From Neoscytalidium dimidiatum (Eukaryota > Ascomycota > Dothideomycetes > Botryosphaeriales > Botryosphaeriaceae), in the NCBI GenBank assembly GCA_037367355.1, contig CM074695.1:310001-374000 (forward strand): a DNA stretch of 64,000 nucleotides, given 5' to 3'. The first letter of the stretch is position 1, and every line of letters starts with the position of its first letter. This document shows, one piece after another, positions 1 through 10,900 of the stretch. The position numbers were made by a program, and so were the translations under genes. Under the pieces are notes generated by a model that ran no database searches, was not told the DNA's origin, and saw nothing but the letters and a program-made list of their open reading frames with translations.

Positions 1-521
1 GCTGGAGTCGGCTGAGGAGCGGCGGGCTGCGTTGGAGCTTTGTCTGATTTGGATAGATTGGCAGCTGCCGTTGGTGTGGTAGACTCAGGCTCAGTATCTG
101 GTACCTCGACCGCTGTCACCTTGCGCGCCTCGTCGTCCTCGGGGAGGTTCTTCAGCTTATTTTGGATCTTCATCTCCCACATGGGCAACGTCTTCTCCTT
201 CTCGTTGTATTTCTTGACCAAGTCGAACACGTAGCCGGCGTTTGCATATTGACCGAGAGCGAACAGAGTCACGGCGCGGCGCTGCTGGGCTTCGGCGATG
301 AGCTCGCGCTTGGCGCGCTTGGTTGCGAGGTTGACGGCGATTTCGGCATCCTTGAGCGCGGCTTCGAGGTTGGGCGGCGAGGAGCGTTGGTAGGCAGTGG
401 AACGGCCAATGTAGTACGGCGCAGCGGTGGGGTTGTGCGTGAGGGCTTCGGTGTACTTGGCAACGGCGATGTCGTACTGGCCGGCCTGGAGGGCTTCTTG
501 AGCTTTGGCAGCTTGATCCAT
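1..521 (-). CDS. SGT1: SGT1 co-chaperone, N-terminal TPR part (partial)
   Basis: The reverse strand is open from an ATG at 521 to the window edge, giving 173 residues without a stop. The protein starts MDQAAKAQEALQAGQYD and continues with TPR helices (YTEALTHNPTAAPYYIGRST, then a second repeat ending ALGQYANAGYVFD) and a charged WEMKIQNKLK segment. It then enters a Ser/Thr/Pro/Ala-rich linker. This is the layout of fungal Sgt1, where the TPR domain is followed by CS and SGS domains; those two would lie beyond position 1. In yeast, Sgt1 works with Hsp90 and Skp1 in kinetochore and SCF ubiquitin-ligase assembly. It is divergent from the small gene at 809, with about 290 bp between the start codons. 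Family call is confident; the C-terminal domains are not seen. Confidence 0.85.
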   Translation of the reverse strand, partial: MDQAAKAQEALQAGQYDIAVAKYTEALTHNPTAAPYYIGRSTAYQRSSPPNLEAALKDAEIAVNLATKRAKRELIAEAQQRRAVTLFALGQYANAGYVFDLVKKYNEKEKTLPMWEMKIQNKLKNLPEDDEARKVTAVEVPDTEPESTTPTAAANLSKSDKAPTQPAAPQPTP

Positions 522-808
522 GATGAGGCGGGTGTCTCGGATTCGAGAAAGTGTTGGTCGGTGGTTTGTGCAGCTCCACAGCCAGAGCTGGATATAAAAG
601 GGTACGGTGGGGGTGCAATATGCAGGGACGGTTGCCCGAGTAGTCCAATGTGTTTGCTGGTGGAAACGCGCAGAAGCTCCCGGTGCCTGATGCGCGGGGC
701 AGCGCGTCTTCCTGTCGCACCCGAGGCTTTGCCGATGAGACGTCATCGCACCACGTACCCTTTCTCCCTCACCTTCAAAATCCACCGTCTTTTTTCTGCT
801 CTGCCTGC

Positions 809-1253
809 ATGTCTCGCGTCGCCCGACCATTGTACAATGCCTTGATCCGCACGCATCACATCACCTCTAGAAAGAAAGTTGCCAACTTGAGGAAAGCTGC
901 TGATCACCATGGCGTGTATGCTCTCCTTTGCAGCGGCGGCTGCCCGGGTATCATGTATGCTGAAGGCAGCCCCAATGGAGTGAAGGAATGGGTCTCCTCT
1001 GTAAATGTAGGATTTTTCGATCGACTCTGGCATACGATGAATCTCTGACGCCTGACAGAGACTTCGATACAAAGACTATCAATTGGCCGTGCGCCCTGCT
1101 CCCATCAGCCCAGAGCATGGTTCCCCTGAGGACCGCGATGTTCCGGTTGGCCTTTTCGAAGTGAATTCTGTCAAAGACTTCGGCGTTGTTATGCAGCAAC
1201 GCGGACTTTGGTCTTGGTGGAGAAGAGGCATGGGCTATGTATCCGACGATTGA
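809..1253 (+). CDS. Small conserved fungal protein, two exons, 128 aa
   Basis: Exon 1 is 809-1000 and exon 2 is 1059-1253, separated by a 58-bp intron (GTAAAT...GACAG). The splice joins ...KEWVSS to RLRYKDYQLA with frame kept and ends ...WWRRGMGYVSDD. I recognise the pattern (basic start MSRVARPLYN, then YALLCSGGCPGIMY, then LRYKDYQ, then a Trp-rich WSWWRRGMG end) as a small protein widespread in filamentous fungi, but I know no assigned function or name for it. There is no signal peptide or membrane segment. Unspliced reading hides the second half, so ORF-based callers would miss the gene. The start is the first ATG of the open frame. Confidence 0.75.
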
Positions 1254-2119
1254 AGAAAGCGCTCCGGAACTCCCTCTTTGCGAGCGGAAGCTGATCCATG
1301 CCGATTCGGAACTCGCGCCTGCCGCTGATCGGAACAGATTTTTTCGTGTGGATGCCACTGTAGCCATATGCCCATAACGGCCCAATCCGGAAAACTTCAC
1401 ATACCTCACATCTTCCACCGCCGGGGAAGCTGGGTATTGGGGTAGGACTGCCGCCCGCCTCTTGCAGAAATTCCGAGGATATGTAAGTTAGATATCTCAG
1501 CGTTTCCCTTCCTGCAGAGTCGCAATGATGCTTCTTTGTAGTGGTATTTCTGAAACCAGAATGTCGATACCACTTTCACCGATCTTCTGACAGACTCACT
1601 TGTCGCCCTTATCTTGAAAAGGCTCCCTCCAGTAAGAAACATGCTGATCATACGATACTTGCAGGCTTGTTGTTGTTGTTGTTGTTGGGGCGAGGTGTTC
1701 GATGTGGCGATGGCAGGGCTTGAGTTGAAGTATGCGCCTAGATGCCAAAGTCCCAGTCCACATATAAAATTCGAAGAAAGTGAACACCTCGAAAGAGATC
1801 TGGTGAACCGCTTGTGCCCTTATGTGATGGAGTGAAGTCGGTGCAACCCCAGAAATAGCGCGTGGTCAATCGAAGCATTCGGCCAGATGCATGTGTTGTA
1901 ATTCGAAATGGACAATCGCGTCCGGTCGACCCCTTCCACTACGCAGATATACCCGAGCAAATAAAACAAGGAAAACGTCGAGAAGAGTGGGAGACCATCG
2001 AAAGGAACGACGGAACAACGCACACGCGCCGGGAAGACAACAACCACGACGCACAGCCAGACAAAGGGGATTCATTCCTCCCGGGGGATGAAGCTCCACG
2101 GAGCGGACGACGCCTCGTC
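1254..2119. other. Intergenic, no gene recognised
   Basis: Between the small gene and the proline-rich gene I see no ORF with family resemblance. It contains a short CTTGTTGTTGTTGTTG-type trinucleotide run near 1666-1686. Both flanking genes end here, so their 3' UTRs probably fill much of it. Confidence 0.5.
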
Positions 2120-3241
2120 TCAACGGCGGAGACGTCCCCGTCCGCTTTGCCTCATCCTCCACCTTCTCTCCACAAGCTCTTTCTCCTTCTCCTTCTTCTG
2201 TTCCTCCTTCTTGGCCTGTTCCTCCTTCTCGCTGAGGGGCACCCAAGGCTGTGCGGCCCCCTCATCCGCAATCGCGTAGTCGGGTCCCACGCCGTTCCCA
2301 AACACCATGGCTGGAGGAGGTAGCGACGCGGCGGGAGGAGCCGGCGGCGGCGGCGGCGGCACGTCGGCGGCAACGGGAGAAGCCACAGAGGAGGGGTAGG
2401 AGGGGAGGGTGGAAGGAGTAGAGGGGAAGGAGTAGACAGGGGAGGACTCGGGGATGAGTTCGGGAGAGCCGGCAGGAGGTTCGACGGGCTCGACCACAGG
2501 CGACGGCGACGGCGACGGCGAACGATCCGCCCGGACACGCAGGAGCTCCAGCGGGGAGGTCAGACCAACCAGGCGCGGTGAACCGGAAAGGTCCGAGCAA
2601 GGAGAGGCACAGTCACTCGCTCTTCCCACGTCGAGATCACGGCGGCAAGGAAGGGACGAGCCCCACGGCTGGGATCCTCCCTGGCGGGCAGAGGCGAACC
2701 GGTGGACGAACGGGGCGGGGTCGACGATCGTGCGGAGGGGGCCGGGCGAGATGCGGATCAGTCCGTTGCGCTGGTGGATTGGCGGAGGCAGCGGCGACGG
2801 CAGCAGCGGCGGCGGCGGCGGCGGCGAGCGCGGCAGAGGGACCAGGGCCGGCGAAGGGAGAGGAGTTGGCGGTGGCGTCCGAGGGAGCGGGACGGGCGCG
2901 GGCGACGGGAGCGGAGTCGGCGGCGGCGAGGGCGGCGGAGAGGGTGGCCAGGAACCGGGCGTCCTGTGCGAGAGAGAGAAACGCAGGACGGGGAGTCGGC
3001 GGACCAGGAAGAGCAGGGCGTGCCCCAGGAGGGCCCAGAAACACACCCAAAGCAACTCCTCGTGGCGGGCGGCGGGGTCGGCGGCGGCTGGCGTGAGGAC
3101 CTTCTCGTCCAGACCTCCCCAGAAGGAGAGGCCGACCGTGAAGGCGGCGACGGGGTGGATGCTGGAGCTGAGTGCTGTGCCACACAGCGTCATCCAGAGG
3201 GCGGCGGAAAGGAAAGCCACGACTTCGTGGAAGCAGTCCAT
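2120..3241 (-). CDS. Proline-rich membrane protein, function unknown
   Basis: From the ATG at 3241 (MDCFHEVVAFLSAALW) this is 373 residues; the frame is open upstream to a possible start near 3292. The first 100 residues hold about three hydrophobic segments (around 7-28, 30-45 and 70-90). Then comes a long region of Pro/Ser blocks, including near-repeats of the type PLPSPAPVPLPR followed by TPPP or SPPP. The end is a Lys/Glu-rich helix (SEKEEQAKKEEQKKEKEKE) and a basic tail. I do not recognise a family. The hydrophobic start and the ordered charged tail argue for a real gene, but GC-rich low-complexity DNA also gives long open frames on the opposite strand. An intron near the start cannot be excluded. 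Confidence 0.4.
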   Translation of the reverse strand: MDCFHEVVAFLSAALWMTLCGTALSSSIHPVAAFTVGLSFWGGLDEKVLTPAAADPAARHEELLWVCFWALLGHALLFLVRRLPVLRFSLSHRTPGSWPPSPPPSPPPTPLPSPAPVPLPRTPPPTPLPSPALVPLPRSPPPPPPLLPSPLPPPIHQRNGLIRISPGPLRTIVDPAPFVHRFASARQGGSQPWGSSLPCRRDLDVGRASDCASPCSDLSGSPRLVGLTSPLELLRVRADRSPSPSPSPVVEPVEPPAGSPELIPESSPVYSFPSTPSTLPSYPSSVASPVAADVPPPPPPAPPAASLPPPAMVFGNGVGPDYAIADEGAAQPWVPLSEKEEQAKKEEQKKEKEKELVERRWRMRQSGRGRLRR

Positions 3242-3392
3242 GGTGATTAGTAGTGTTGGCGATAAAATGCTGGGAGCAGAGTATCTCGTCACTATAATCG
3301 CTGGAGTGCAGAAGGGCGCGGTGAAGAGGAAAGGAAAGAGAAGCAGGTGTTGGATCGGAGGGTGGAAATAAATATCTCTGCCGCGCCACTCT

Positions 3393-4621
3393 ACTCGCTT
3401 AGCTTGCTATTGTCCGTTTCGCCAGGTGACGAAAATGGCAGGAAGTGAAGCGCTAGTGAAGTCGTTCACTTGCATGTGCCTGGCGGGAGTCTCACTTGCA
3501 GCTGATGAGACCACCTAGCTACAGTAGAGTTCTTGTCACACATTCATACACAATGCATTATTCGAGGCATGCTACTTTTCCATTTACGCTACCCAAGGTT
3601 CCAAATTGAGCTTACCACATCAGGAAATGTGAATGGCGGTTGGTGGATGCAGACGTCGATGAAGATGTGTGCCACCGCACTATTGTACCAGCATTGAATG
3701 ATGCTCTCGCTATTCTTTTAGATATATCGAAGGGAAAAATATTCTAGACAATAGATGGCGGTGAACGCATTAACGGCTAAGAATAATGACACAGGTGTGG
3801 TTCGTATGGAAGAATATGCATGTCTATGGCGTGGTGAATTGACGCTGCTATTAGAATGAGAAGCTCTTGTTCGTTGCTACCCATTCCCTCCTTAGTGATA
3901 GTTTCAACCATTCTTATACCTTATATCTGCATCTAGCCGTGGATGTCCTGCATCGTGGACACACATTGTACGATATCCACGCGGTAACTGAACGCATAGA
4001 AGCAAAGGCACTAACCACGCATCAGTGCAAGTAGACTATATACTACGAACGATCTAATATTTTCAATCTATTGCCAACTTCTGCTTACTGTCGGATGATG
4101 TGGCCCGGCAATAGAGCAGCTTCCACTTATATAAGCAATGCTTAGACAGAACCTGCTTAGACTGCGGGCGGGCTTAAATATTTCTCTCACACAAGATTTA
4201 CAGAGCCGCGACACGGGGCGCGGAAGACGGAGCCACGCGTTAGTCAGCGGCACTCTTGGAATTTGTGCGTTGAGTTCATGATGTAGAGGAGAAACAGAGC
4301 GAACGCAGTGGCAACAGAAGAGATGTCGTCGTCCCGGGCGGGCGGCCACGTGAACGGACCCACTTGTCGCACGCTCGAATCCCAGCGCCGATCAGGGCCG
4401 GCTCGGATCCTTGCAGTGGCCTTGCTTGCACCACAGCCGTCCTCGTCGTGGCCGAGGAAAAACATCGCGGACGCCAAATCCAGGACCTTCTCTTTCATAA
4501 TTCGTATGCGCCACCCTAGTGCTTTGAGATCCACGTCGAGGCTGACGTTCTGCAGACTAGTTTCGCAGCGCAAGTTCGCCTTCCAGATATTCCACGCGAA
4601 AAACGCGTGCCATCTCGAACC
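3393..4621. other. Intergenic, no gene recognised
   Basis: About 1.2 kb of lower-GC DNA with no coding signal I trust. The last 200-300 bp before 4622 should hold the CDC8 promoter; a reverse-strand ORF at 4244-4573 has no family features. Confidence 0.5.
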
Positions 4622-5323
4622 ATGCGCGGCAAGCTCATCGTCTTCGAGGGCCTCGACCGCGCTGGCAAATCAACGCAATGCGGGCGCCTTATTACGCGCC
4701 TGCAAGATCTCGGTCACCGTGTCCAGCACATGCGTTTCCCGGACCGCACCACGCCCATTGGCCAGATGATCAACGCGTACCTAACCGGTGCGAGTGAGCA
4801 AGAAGACCATGTCATCCATCTGCTGTTTTCTGCGAACCGCTGGGAGGCTGCGTAAGATCCGCATGTTTTCTTTGCAAAGAAAGTTTTCTGATTATTGCGC
4901 AGAGCCAAGATCAAGTCACTTATTGCAGAGGGTACAACGGTCGTGATAGACCGGTACTACTATTCTGGCTGCGTCTACTCTGCGGCAAAGGACAATCCAA
5001 CTCTTTCCCTAGAGTGGGCGCGCCATCCTGAGGTTGGGCTTCCGAGGCCCGATGTCGTGATATTTCTGGATATTTCACCCGAAAAGGCGGCGCAGCGCGG
5101 CGGATATGGAGGTGAGAAGTATGAAAACTCGAGGATGCAGAAGAGAGTACGAGAGCTGTTCGCCGATATGAAGACCTTACAGCAGGAAGGGCAGGACTTT
5201 GTCACAGTAGATGCTGGGGAAAGCGAAGAAGAGGTGGCGAAAAGAGTTGAGGAAGCGACCTTGAATGTGTTTAGGAATGTAGATGAGACAGGCGGTTCCT
5301 TGAAGGTTGTTGAACCATTATAA
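4622..5323 (+). CDS. CDC8: Thymidylate kinase
   Basis: Phosphorylates dTMP to dTDP, an essential step of dTTP synthesis. Exon 1 is 4622-4851 and exon 2 is 4903-5323, with a 51-bp intron (GTAAGATCC...GCGCAG); the spliced product is 216 residues. The P-loop reads [11 protein letters not shown], followed by the family motifs [19 protein letters not shown], the DRYYYSG (DRY) loop, and [21 protein letters not shown] in the lid region. I chose the ATG at 4622 ([12 protein letters not shown]) because fungal homologues start close to the beta-1 strand. An in-frame ATG at 4607 would add five residues. It is convergent with SLX1, with the stop codons 110 bp apart. Confidence 0.92.
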
Positions 5324-5434
5324 ACGAAAAACCCCACCATTTTGTAAGATTTCATGAAGAAGGAACGGGTATCGTCTAAAAGTCTACACAGGGCAGTTCA
5401 TGTGGGTATCAATCCTTCCCGTCGCACCCAATCG

Positions 5435-7026
5435 CTAATCCAGACTTTCAGCATCGTCCCAGTCACTGTCCTCAATAATAATTGGGATAGACTTTCCCTT
5501 TGCCGCAGCTTCATTTGATGAGAGAGGTGCCCCTGCATCTACAATGTCCATATTAAAGTCTTCTCGTACGTCTAGATCCATGTGATCTTCGCTGTGATAC
5601 CAATTCTCGACACTGTCAAACTCGTCGCTATCATAGCGAATCATCCTATGGGGCGTTGATGAAATTGAGAGGAAGTCTTCGACATCGGGGTAGTCCGATC
5701 CCTCTTCCGCACTTGGTTCACTTTCAAGGACTTCAGTAGCAGCAGGAGCATTCACAACCGCCTTCTTACGTGAGGCCGTCCTCCGTTTGGGCTCCTCGAA
5801 CATACTGGCGACTTCCTTTGCTCCGCGGGTTCTCAAGCTCAGCTCGCGCATGAGCGTCGTCCATTGCGTAGTCTTCTTGCAGCCCGGACATTCACCCTCT
5901 ACTGGCAGGACTGCATCCGGCTTGCCCTCCTTTTCTAAGAAGGATTTCGACAAACAGGTTATGTGTGAGACTGCATAACATCCGGTTTCAGGGCAGACCA
6001 GAGAGACAGACTTTTCCGGGCCAAGGCGCATGTTGCACACAGCGCAGATGGGACGCTTGATCACTTCGAGGACTGTGCGAGCCTTCTCGAGATGTGACTT
6101 CAAACCTTCGTAACTAACATCAATACCATCGATGCCTCTGCCATTTCCGAGCGTATCCTGGCCATCGGTTGCTTCAATTCCAGCACCTGGCCTTCGAAAT
6201 ACCTCGAGCAATTGGTTCTTCTCCAGTTCCACACAGATTCCGTTCCTCAGCTTGAACGGAGTAGTCCTTATCCATTTCTCCCACACATGGTGTACATCTT
6301 CGGCGAAGAACGTGACCCGCAATGGCCAGCGCTCAAAGCTCTTGACGCGGAGAAGGAGATGGAGGTTCGCGAGTCTCTCGGTGAGGCCGAGCTGTGGACG
6401 CGCAGTTTTCTTACGGGTCTTTCCGGTACGCGGATTATAGCGGAAAGTGGTGCGAGCGGCGGAGATGCGGTCTTCGGCAGGAATGTGACGTGTGAGATGA
6501 GTATTCTGCCATGCCCACCTGCACAGGCGTCAGAGAATGGTATGCTTGGGGACGAATGCCAGGAACTGCAGGGGACGAGGATGACGTCGAAAAAAGAAGT
6601 TGCTCGCTCGTTCGCAAAACAAAGTTTGCAAAAATAGCACAGGGCAGGCTTGATCGTAGTAGCAGAAAATCAAATATATTATCAGCTGTACATACAAGCA
6701 GAAATCACACGGAAGCTTCTAGGCTAAGGATGGGCGGAGGATTGCGACATAGTGGCGGTAACTGCAGGTAGTCTAGGCAGCGGTCACGTGGCGACTTACT
6801 CGAACTGGAGGGCGGCGATCTTGGATGGGAAGCCGGCGACGATGCAGGCCATCTCCCAAGGACGCAGCGCATCGCGCGACGTACGTGCAGCGCCCCCCTT
6901 GGCTTCGCCATTATGCTGCCTGAGTCGGCGCACGGGATTCGGGGTCGAGCCGACGTAGAGCGCTGAATGCCGGACAGTTGACCGCAGGAGGTAGCAGCAG
7001 TAGAAGGCAGGGATCGGTTTTTCCAT
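5435..7026 (-). CDS. SLX1: SLX1, catalytic subunit of structure-specific endonuclease
   Basis: With Slx4 this nuclease cuts branched DNA such as Holliday junctions and flaps. Exon 1 (6800-7026) encodes the GIY-YIG domain: [31 protein letters not shown] and [11 protein letters not shown]. Exon 2 (5435-6518) begins at the same Glu with [12 protein letters not shown], the normal continuation of the domain. It then has the C-terminal zinc/RING-type region ([30 protein letters not shown]) and an acidic tail rich in Asp/Ser. Spliced length is 436 residues with frame preserved. The intron (6519-6799, 281 bp) is long for this genome but has GTAAGT and GTGCAG borders. It is divergent from the KDM5 gene. 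Confidence 0.9.
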
Positions 7027-7906
7027 GGCTGCGAGGGCGGGGATTCGCCGAATGGAGCATGCGGCGGCGACGTGGAGTGTCCAGGCACGAGCGATGCAGA
7101 ATTTTGCCGGTGCAGCTGCGATGTTTCCAGCGGTCGAGAGGGCGTGTTCAGCGGGAACAAAGGTGAGGCTCGCGGCTCGAGGCTCGGGTGAACGACGTCA
7201 AGACAGGGCAGGGCAGGGCAGGCGGGCGGCGGCGGCGGCGGAGCGGAGGGCCGGGGCAGTCGGCGGGCAGAGGGCATGGGGCATGGGCATGGGTGAATGA
7301 AACGACTCCTGCAGCACGACAGAGGCGTCGGGATGTGGCCAGGCTGCGGTGCGGTTGCTCAATGCAGAATTGCCGCGCTGCAATGGCCGTCAGCTTGGGC
7401 GCCGGGTTGTCGCATGAGCTTCAGAATCGAGTGATCCGCCCAAAAGCGGTCTAGACGCTAGCGCAGCGCATCCGCTGGAGGCGTGCGTGCGTGCGTGCGG
7501 CGGCCTTCCTTCCCTCAGCCAAGTTCCAACCAACACGCTCGACATTCCTTTCATTCGATCCTCTCCAGGCCCGCCAGAGTGCCCTCCGCCGAGAACCTGC
7601 GCGGCCGATCTCCGTCCCCTAGAGCCCGCGCCTGCAGGAGCCAGCATCCTCGCGCCGCCGCTGCAGCTTCACATTGTCGGCCGGCGCAAGTCATTCATTC
7701 GGAAAGCTGCCCTGACAGATATCCTCCCATATGCTCGGCCCGTAATCTCAACCCACCGACGCCCCAGCGCCCTTGACACCCCGATTTCTCGCTCCTCGCT
7801 CCCAAAGACGCCCTCGCCGCCTCAATCGACCTGCTCGCCCACGCCCAGCCCTCACAATCGATACCCGACGTGATCGCCGAGCCGGCCACGGCTGCACCCC
7901 GAGAGC
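7027..7906. promoter_or_regulatory. Divergent promoter region SLX1 / KDM5
   Basis: This 880-bp GC-rich interval lies between two head-to-head genes and must carry both promoters. It contains short simple repeats: a (CAGGG)n then (CGG)n block near 7205-7245 and a TGCG run near 7485-7499. I cannot point to specific factor sites. Confidence 0.5.
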
Positions 7907-10900
7907 ATGGCGGTTTCTTCCGCCGCGGCTGCTGGGCCCCAGGCTGGTCAGATAACCTTCCGCGCAAGCCCAGCCCAGCCCGCCTCGTCGACTTCAGCAC
8001 CGCGAGGGAGCAAGATGGCCGCCCAGGCCTCGAGCAGCACCAGCCACGCGCCCCACGGTCCCGCTTCGAGCGCTGCCAGCGGCTCCAACAGCTTCCCGCT
8101 CAGCGCGCGCAAGGCCCAGCCATTGGATTTGAAGACGGTGGAACGACGTGGCACGCCAACACAAGCGCGTGAGGTCTCGCGGACGAACAGGCTCTTCGGT
8201 TTGGAGGAAGCGCCCACGTATACCCCGACGGCGGAGGAGTTCAGGGATCCGTTCGAGTACATGCGCAAGATCGCGCCTGAGGGTCAGAAATATGGCATTG
8301 TCAAAATTATCCCGCCTGAAAATTGGAATCCGGACTTCGCGATAGATACCGAGGTGCGTTCGCCGAGGGTTATGGCATGGACCATGCGGTGCTTGGGGGC
8401 TATACAGCCTGCGTGAGCGATCGGCTAACGAATGCCTACAGAGGTTCCACTTCCGTACTCGCAAGCAGGCACTCAACTCGGTTGAAGGAGGTAAGTATTC
8501 CATCCGCACGTATTCATTCCCTCCTTGATTCTAATACTAATAGCATCAGGTACCCGAGCGAACTTGAACTACCTTGATCAGCTCGCCAAATTCCACAGGT
8601 CACGCGGCAATAATCTCAATCGTTTTCCTAGCGTTGACAAACGGCCGCTTGACCTCTACAAGCTGAAGAAAGCTGTCGAGACACGCGGCGGCTTCGACCG
8701 CGTCTGCAAAGGCAAGAAATGGGCGGAAATCGGCAGAGATTTGGGCTATAGTGGCAAGATCATGTCGTCACTGTCGACATCGCTGAAGAACTCGTACCAA
8801 AAGTGGCTCCATCCCTACGAGGAATACCTACGGATCGCAAAACCTGGAGTCCATCAGATGCTCGAATTTGAGAACGGCGGTCCTTTCACTCCTTCTCCCG
8901 CACCGTCGCCGCTGAAGAAACCCGCACATCAGCAGACTCCACCTGGCAGTTTCCGTTCCGATTCGCCAGCTGCACGTGCATCCGCCGCTCTCAACGCTTC
9001 CATCCACGAAGGCTCGGTCCCGCCACTTCCGCCCGGTCAAGAGCTCCCACAGCCAGTGAAGGTCTCATCTGGCTTCACGGCTGTAAATTCAGGTGGTTTC
9101 ACAGCCGTCAATGCTCCACATCAACCCGCTCCTACCTCTTCTGGCTTCTCAGCAATCAACACCCCGGTCGCTCCTCAACACTCCGCACATTCGACTCCGC
9201 AACGCTTGGGCGAAAGTCCGCTGAATCGATCCGCGAATAATACGCCTGAAATTCGCCCCCACGGCTTTTCCACTCCCCTGTCGAACGGCCAATTAAATCA
9301 GCTGAAGCGAGGGCCCTCTGAGGATACAGAATCGCAAGCGAATGGTGAAACCGATGCTTCTGGAAGGCGCAGCAAACGTCTCAAGAAAGATTCAGCGCCA
9401 ACAGTGTCAGGATCCCACATGACCCAGCCACGCGTGGCAGCAGCTCCTCGCATGGGTGCCCCTAGAGATCGGTCCAAGGATAAGCCGGGCGATTACTGCG
9501 AGACCTGTGGAAAGGCCTCCGATCCCACTGCGATCTTATTATGTGACAGTTGCGATGCCGGATACCATAGGTACTGCCTGGAGCCTCCTTTGAAGGCGAC
9601 ACCGGACTACGACTGGCATTGCCCTAGATGCCTCGTGGGAGATGGCGAATTTGGCTTTGACGAGGGTGGCGTCTACTCTCTGAAACAATTCCAACAAAAA
9701 GACCAGGATTTCAGACAGGATCATTTCAGAGACAAGCTTTCATTTGACCCTGTTCACAATACCAAGAGGCCACCTACCGAGGATGATGTTGAGAGGGAGT
9801 TCTGGAGGCTCGTGGAGAATGTGACCGACAAAGTTCCAGAGGTTGAATACGGCGCTGACGTTCACGTCACCACGCACGGCAGTGGCTTCCCTACTCTGGA
9901 GAAAGAGCCACGGAATCCCTACTCGACCGACCCTTGGAATCTCAATATTCTCCCGCTGCATCCGGAGTCCCTTTTCCGTCACATCAAATCCGATATCTCT
10001 GGTATGACCGTTCCATGGCTGTACGTCGGCATGTGTTTCTCTACTTTCTGCTGGCACAACGAGGACCACTACAGCTATTCTGCAAATTACCAACATTTCG
10101 GGGCTACTAAGACCTGGTATGGCGTTCCTGGTGAAGATGCAGAAAAGTTCGAAAATGCCATGCGCGAAGCTGTTCCGGAGCTGTTTGAGACACAGCCTGA
10201 CCTGCTGTTCCAACTAGTCACCCTTCTGACCCCGGAACACCTGAAGAAGGCAGGGGTGAGGGTTTATGCTATCGATCAACGAGCAGGGCAATTCGTTGTC
10301 ACTTTCCCTCAGGCTTACCACGCTGGCTTTAACCACGGATTCAACTTTAACGAGGCTGTCAACTTCGCACCCGCCGACTGGGAGCCCAAGGGTGAAGATG
10401 GAGTCCAGCGTCTGCAGGACTTCAGACGTCAACCCTGTTTTTCCCATGACGAGCTCCTTCTCACCGCTTCAGGGAGCAAGGAGGTCACCATCAAGACTGC
10501 GAAGTGGCTTGGCCCAGCATTGCAACGCATGTATGACAAGGAAGTCACCGTGAGAGATGCTTTCTTATCGCGGCACAAGCAGGTTAGCATGAAGCCCTGC
10601 AAGATCGACGATGCTAGCACGGGTTCAAAAGACCATTGTGAAATTGGTTTCGAGATTGACGGACGAGACCTCCCGGAAGATGACATTCTATGCAGCTATT
10701 GCAAATGCTTCGCATATCTATCAAGATTCATATGCAGAAAGTCTGGAAAGGTTTTGTGCTTGAAGCACGCTGGCGTAGTTGAATGCTGTCCTACATCTGA
10801 GAACCACCGGTTTTCAGGAGCCAATGGCGACCATACGCTTCTGTACCGCATCACAACCGAAGAGCTCCAGGCCGCTATGGAAAGGGTACTTGAAAAGGGA

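Noticed and set aside
2454..3371. 305-codon plus-strand frame rich in Gly/Arg
   Set aside because: Antisense of the proline-rich gene; Gly/Arg composition is simply the complement of Pro codons.
4244..4573. 109-codon minus frame upstream of CDC8
   Set aside because: It lies in the promoter region of CDC8, without conserved features.
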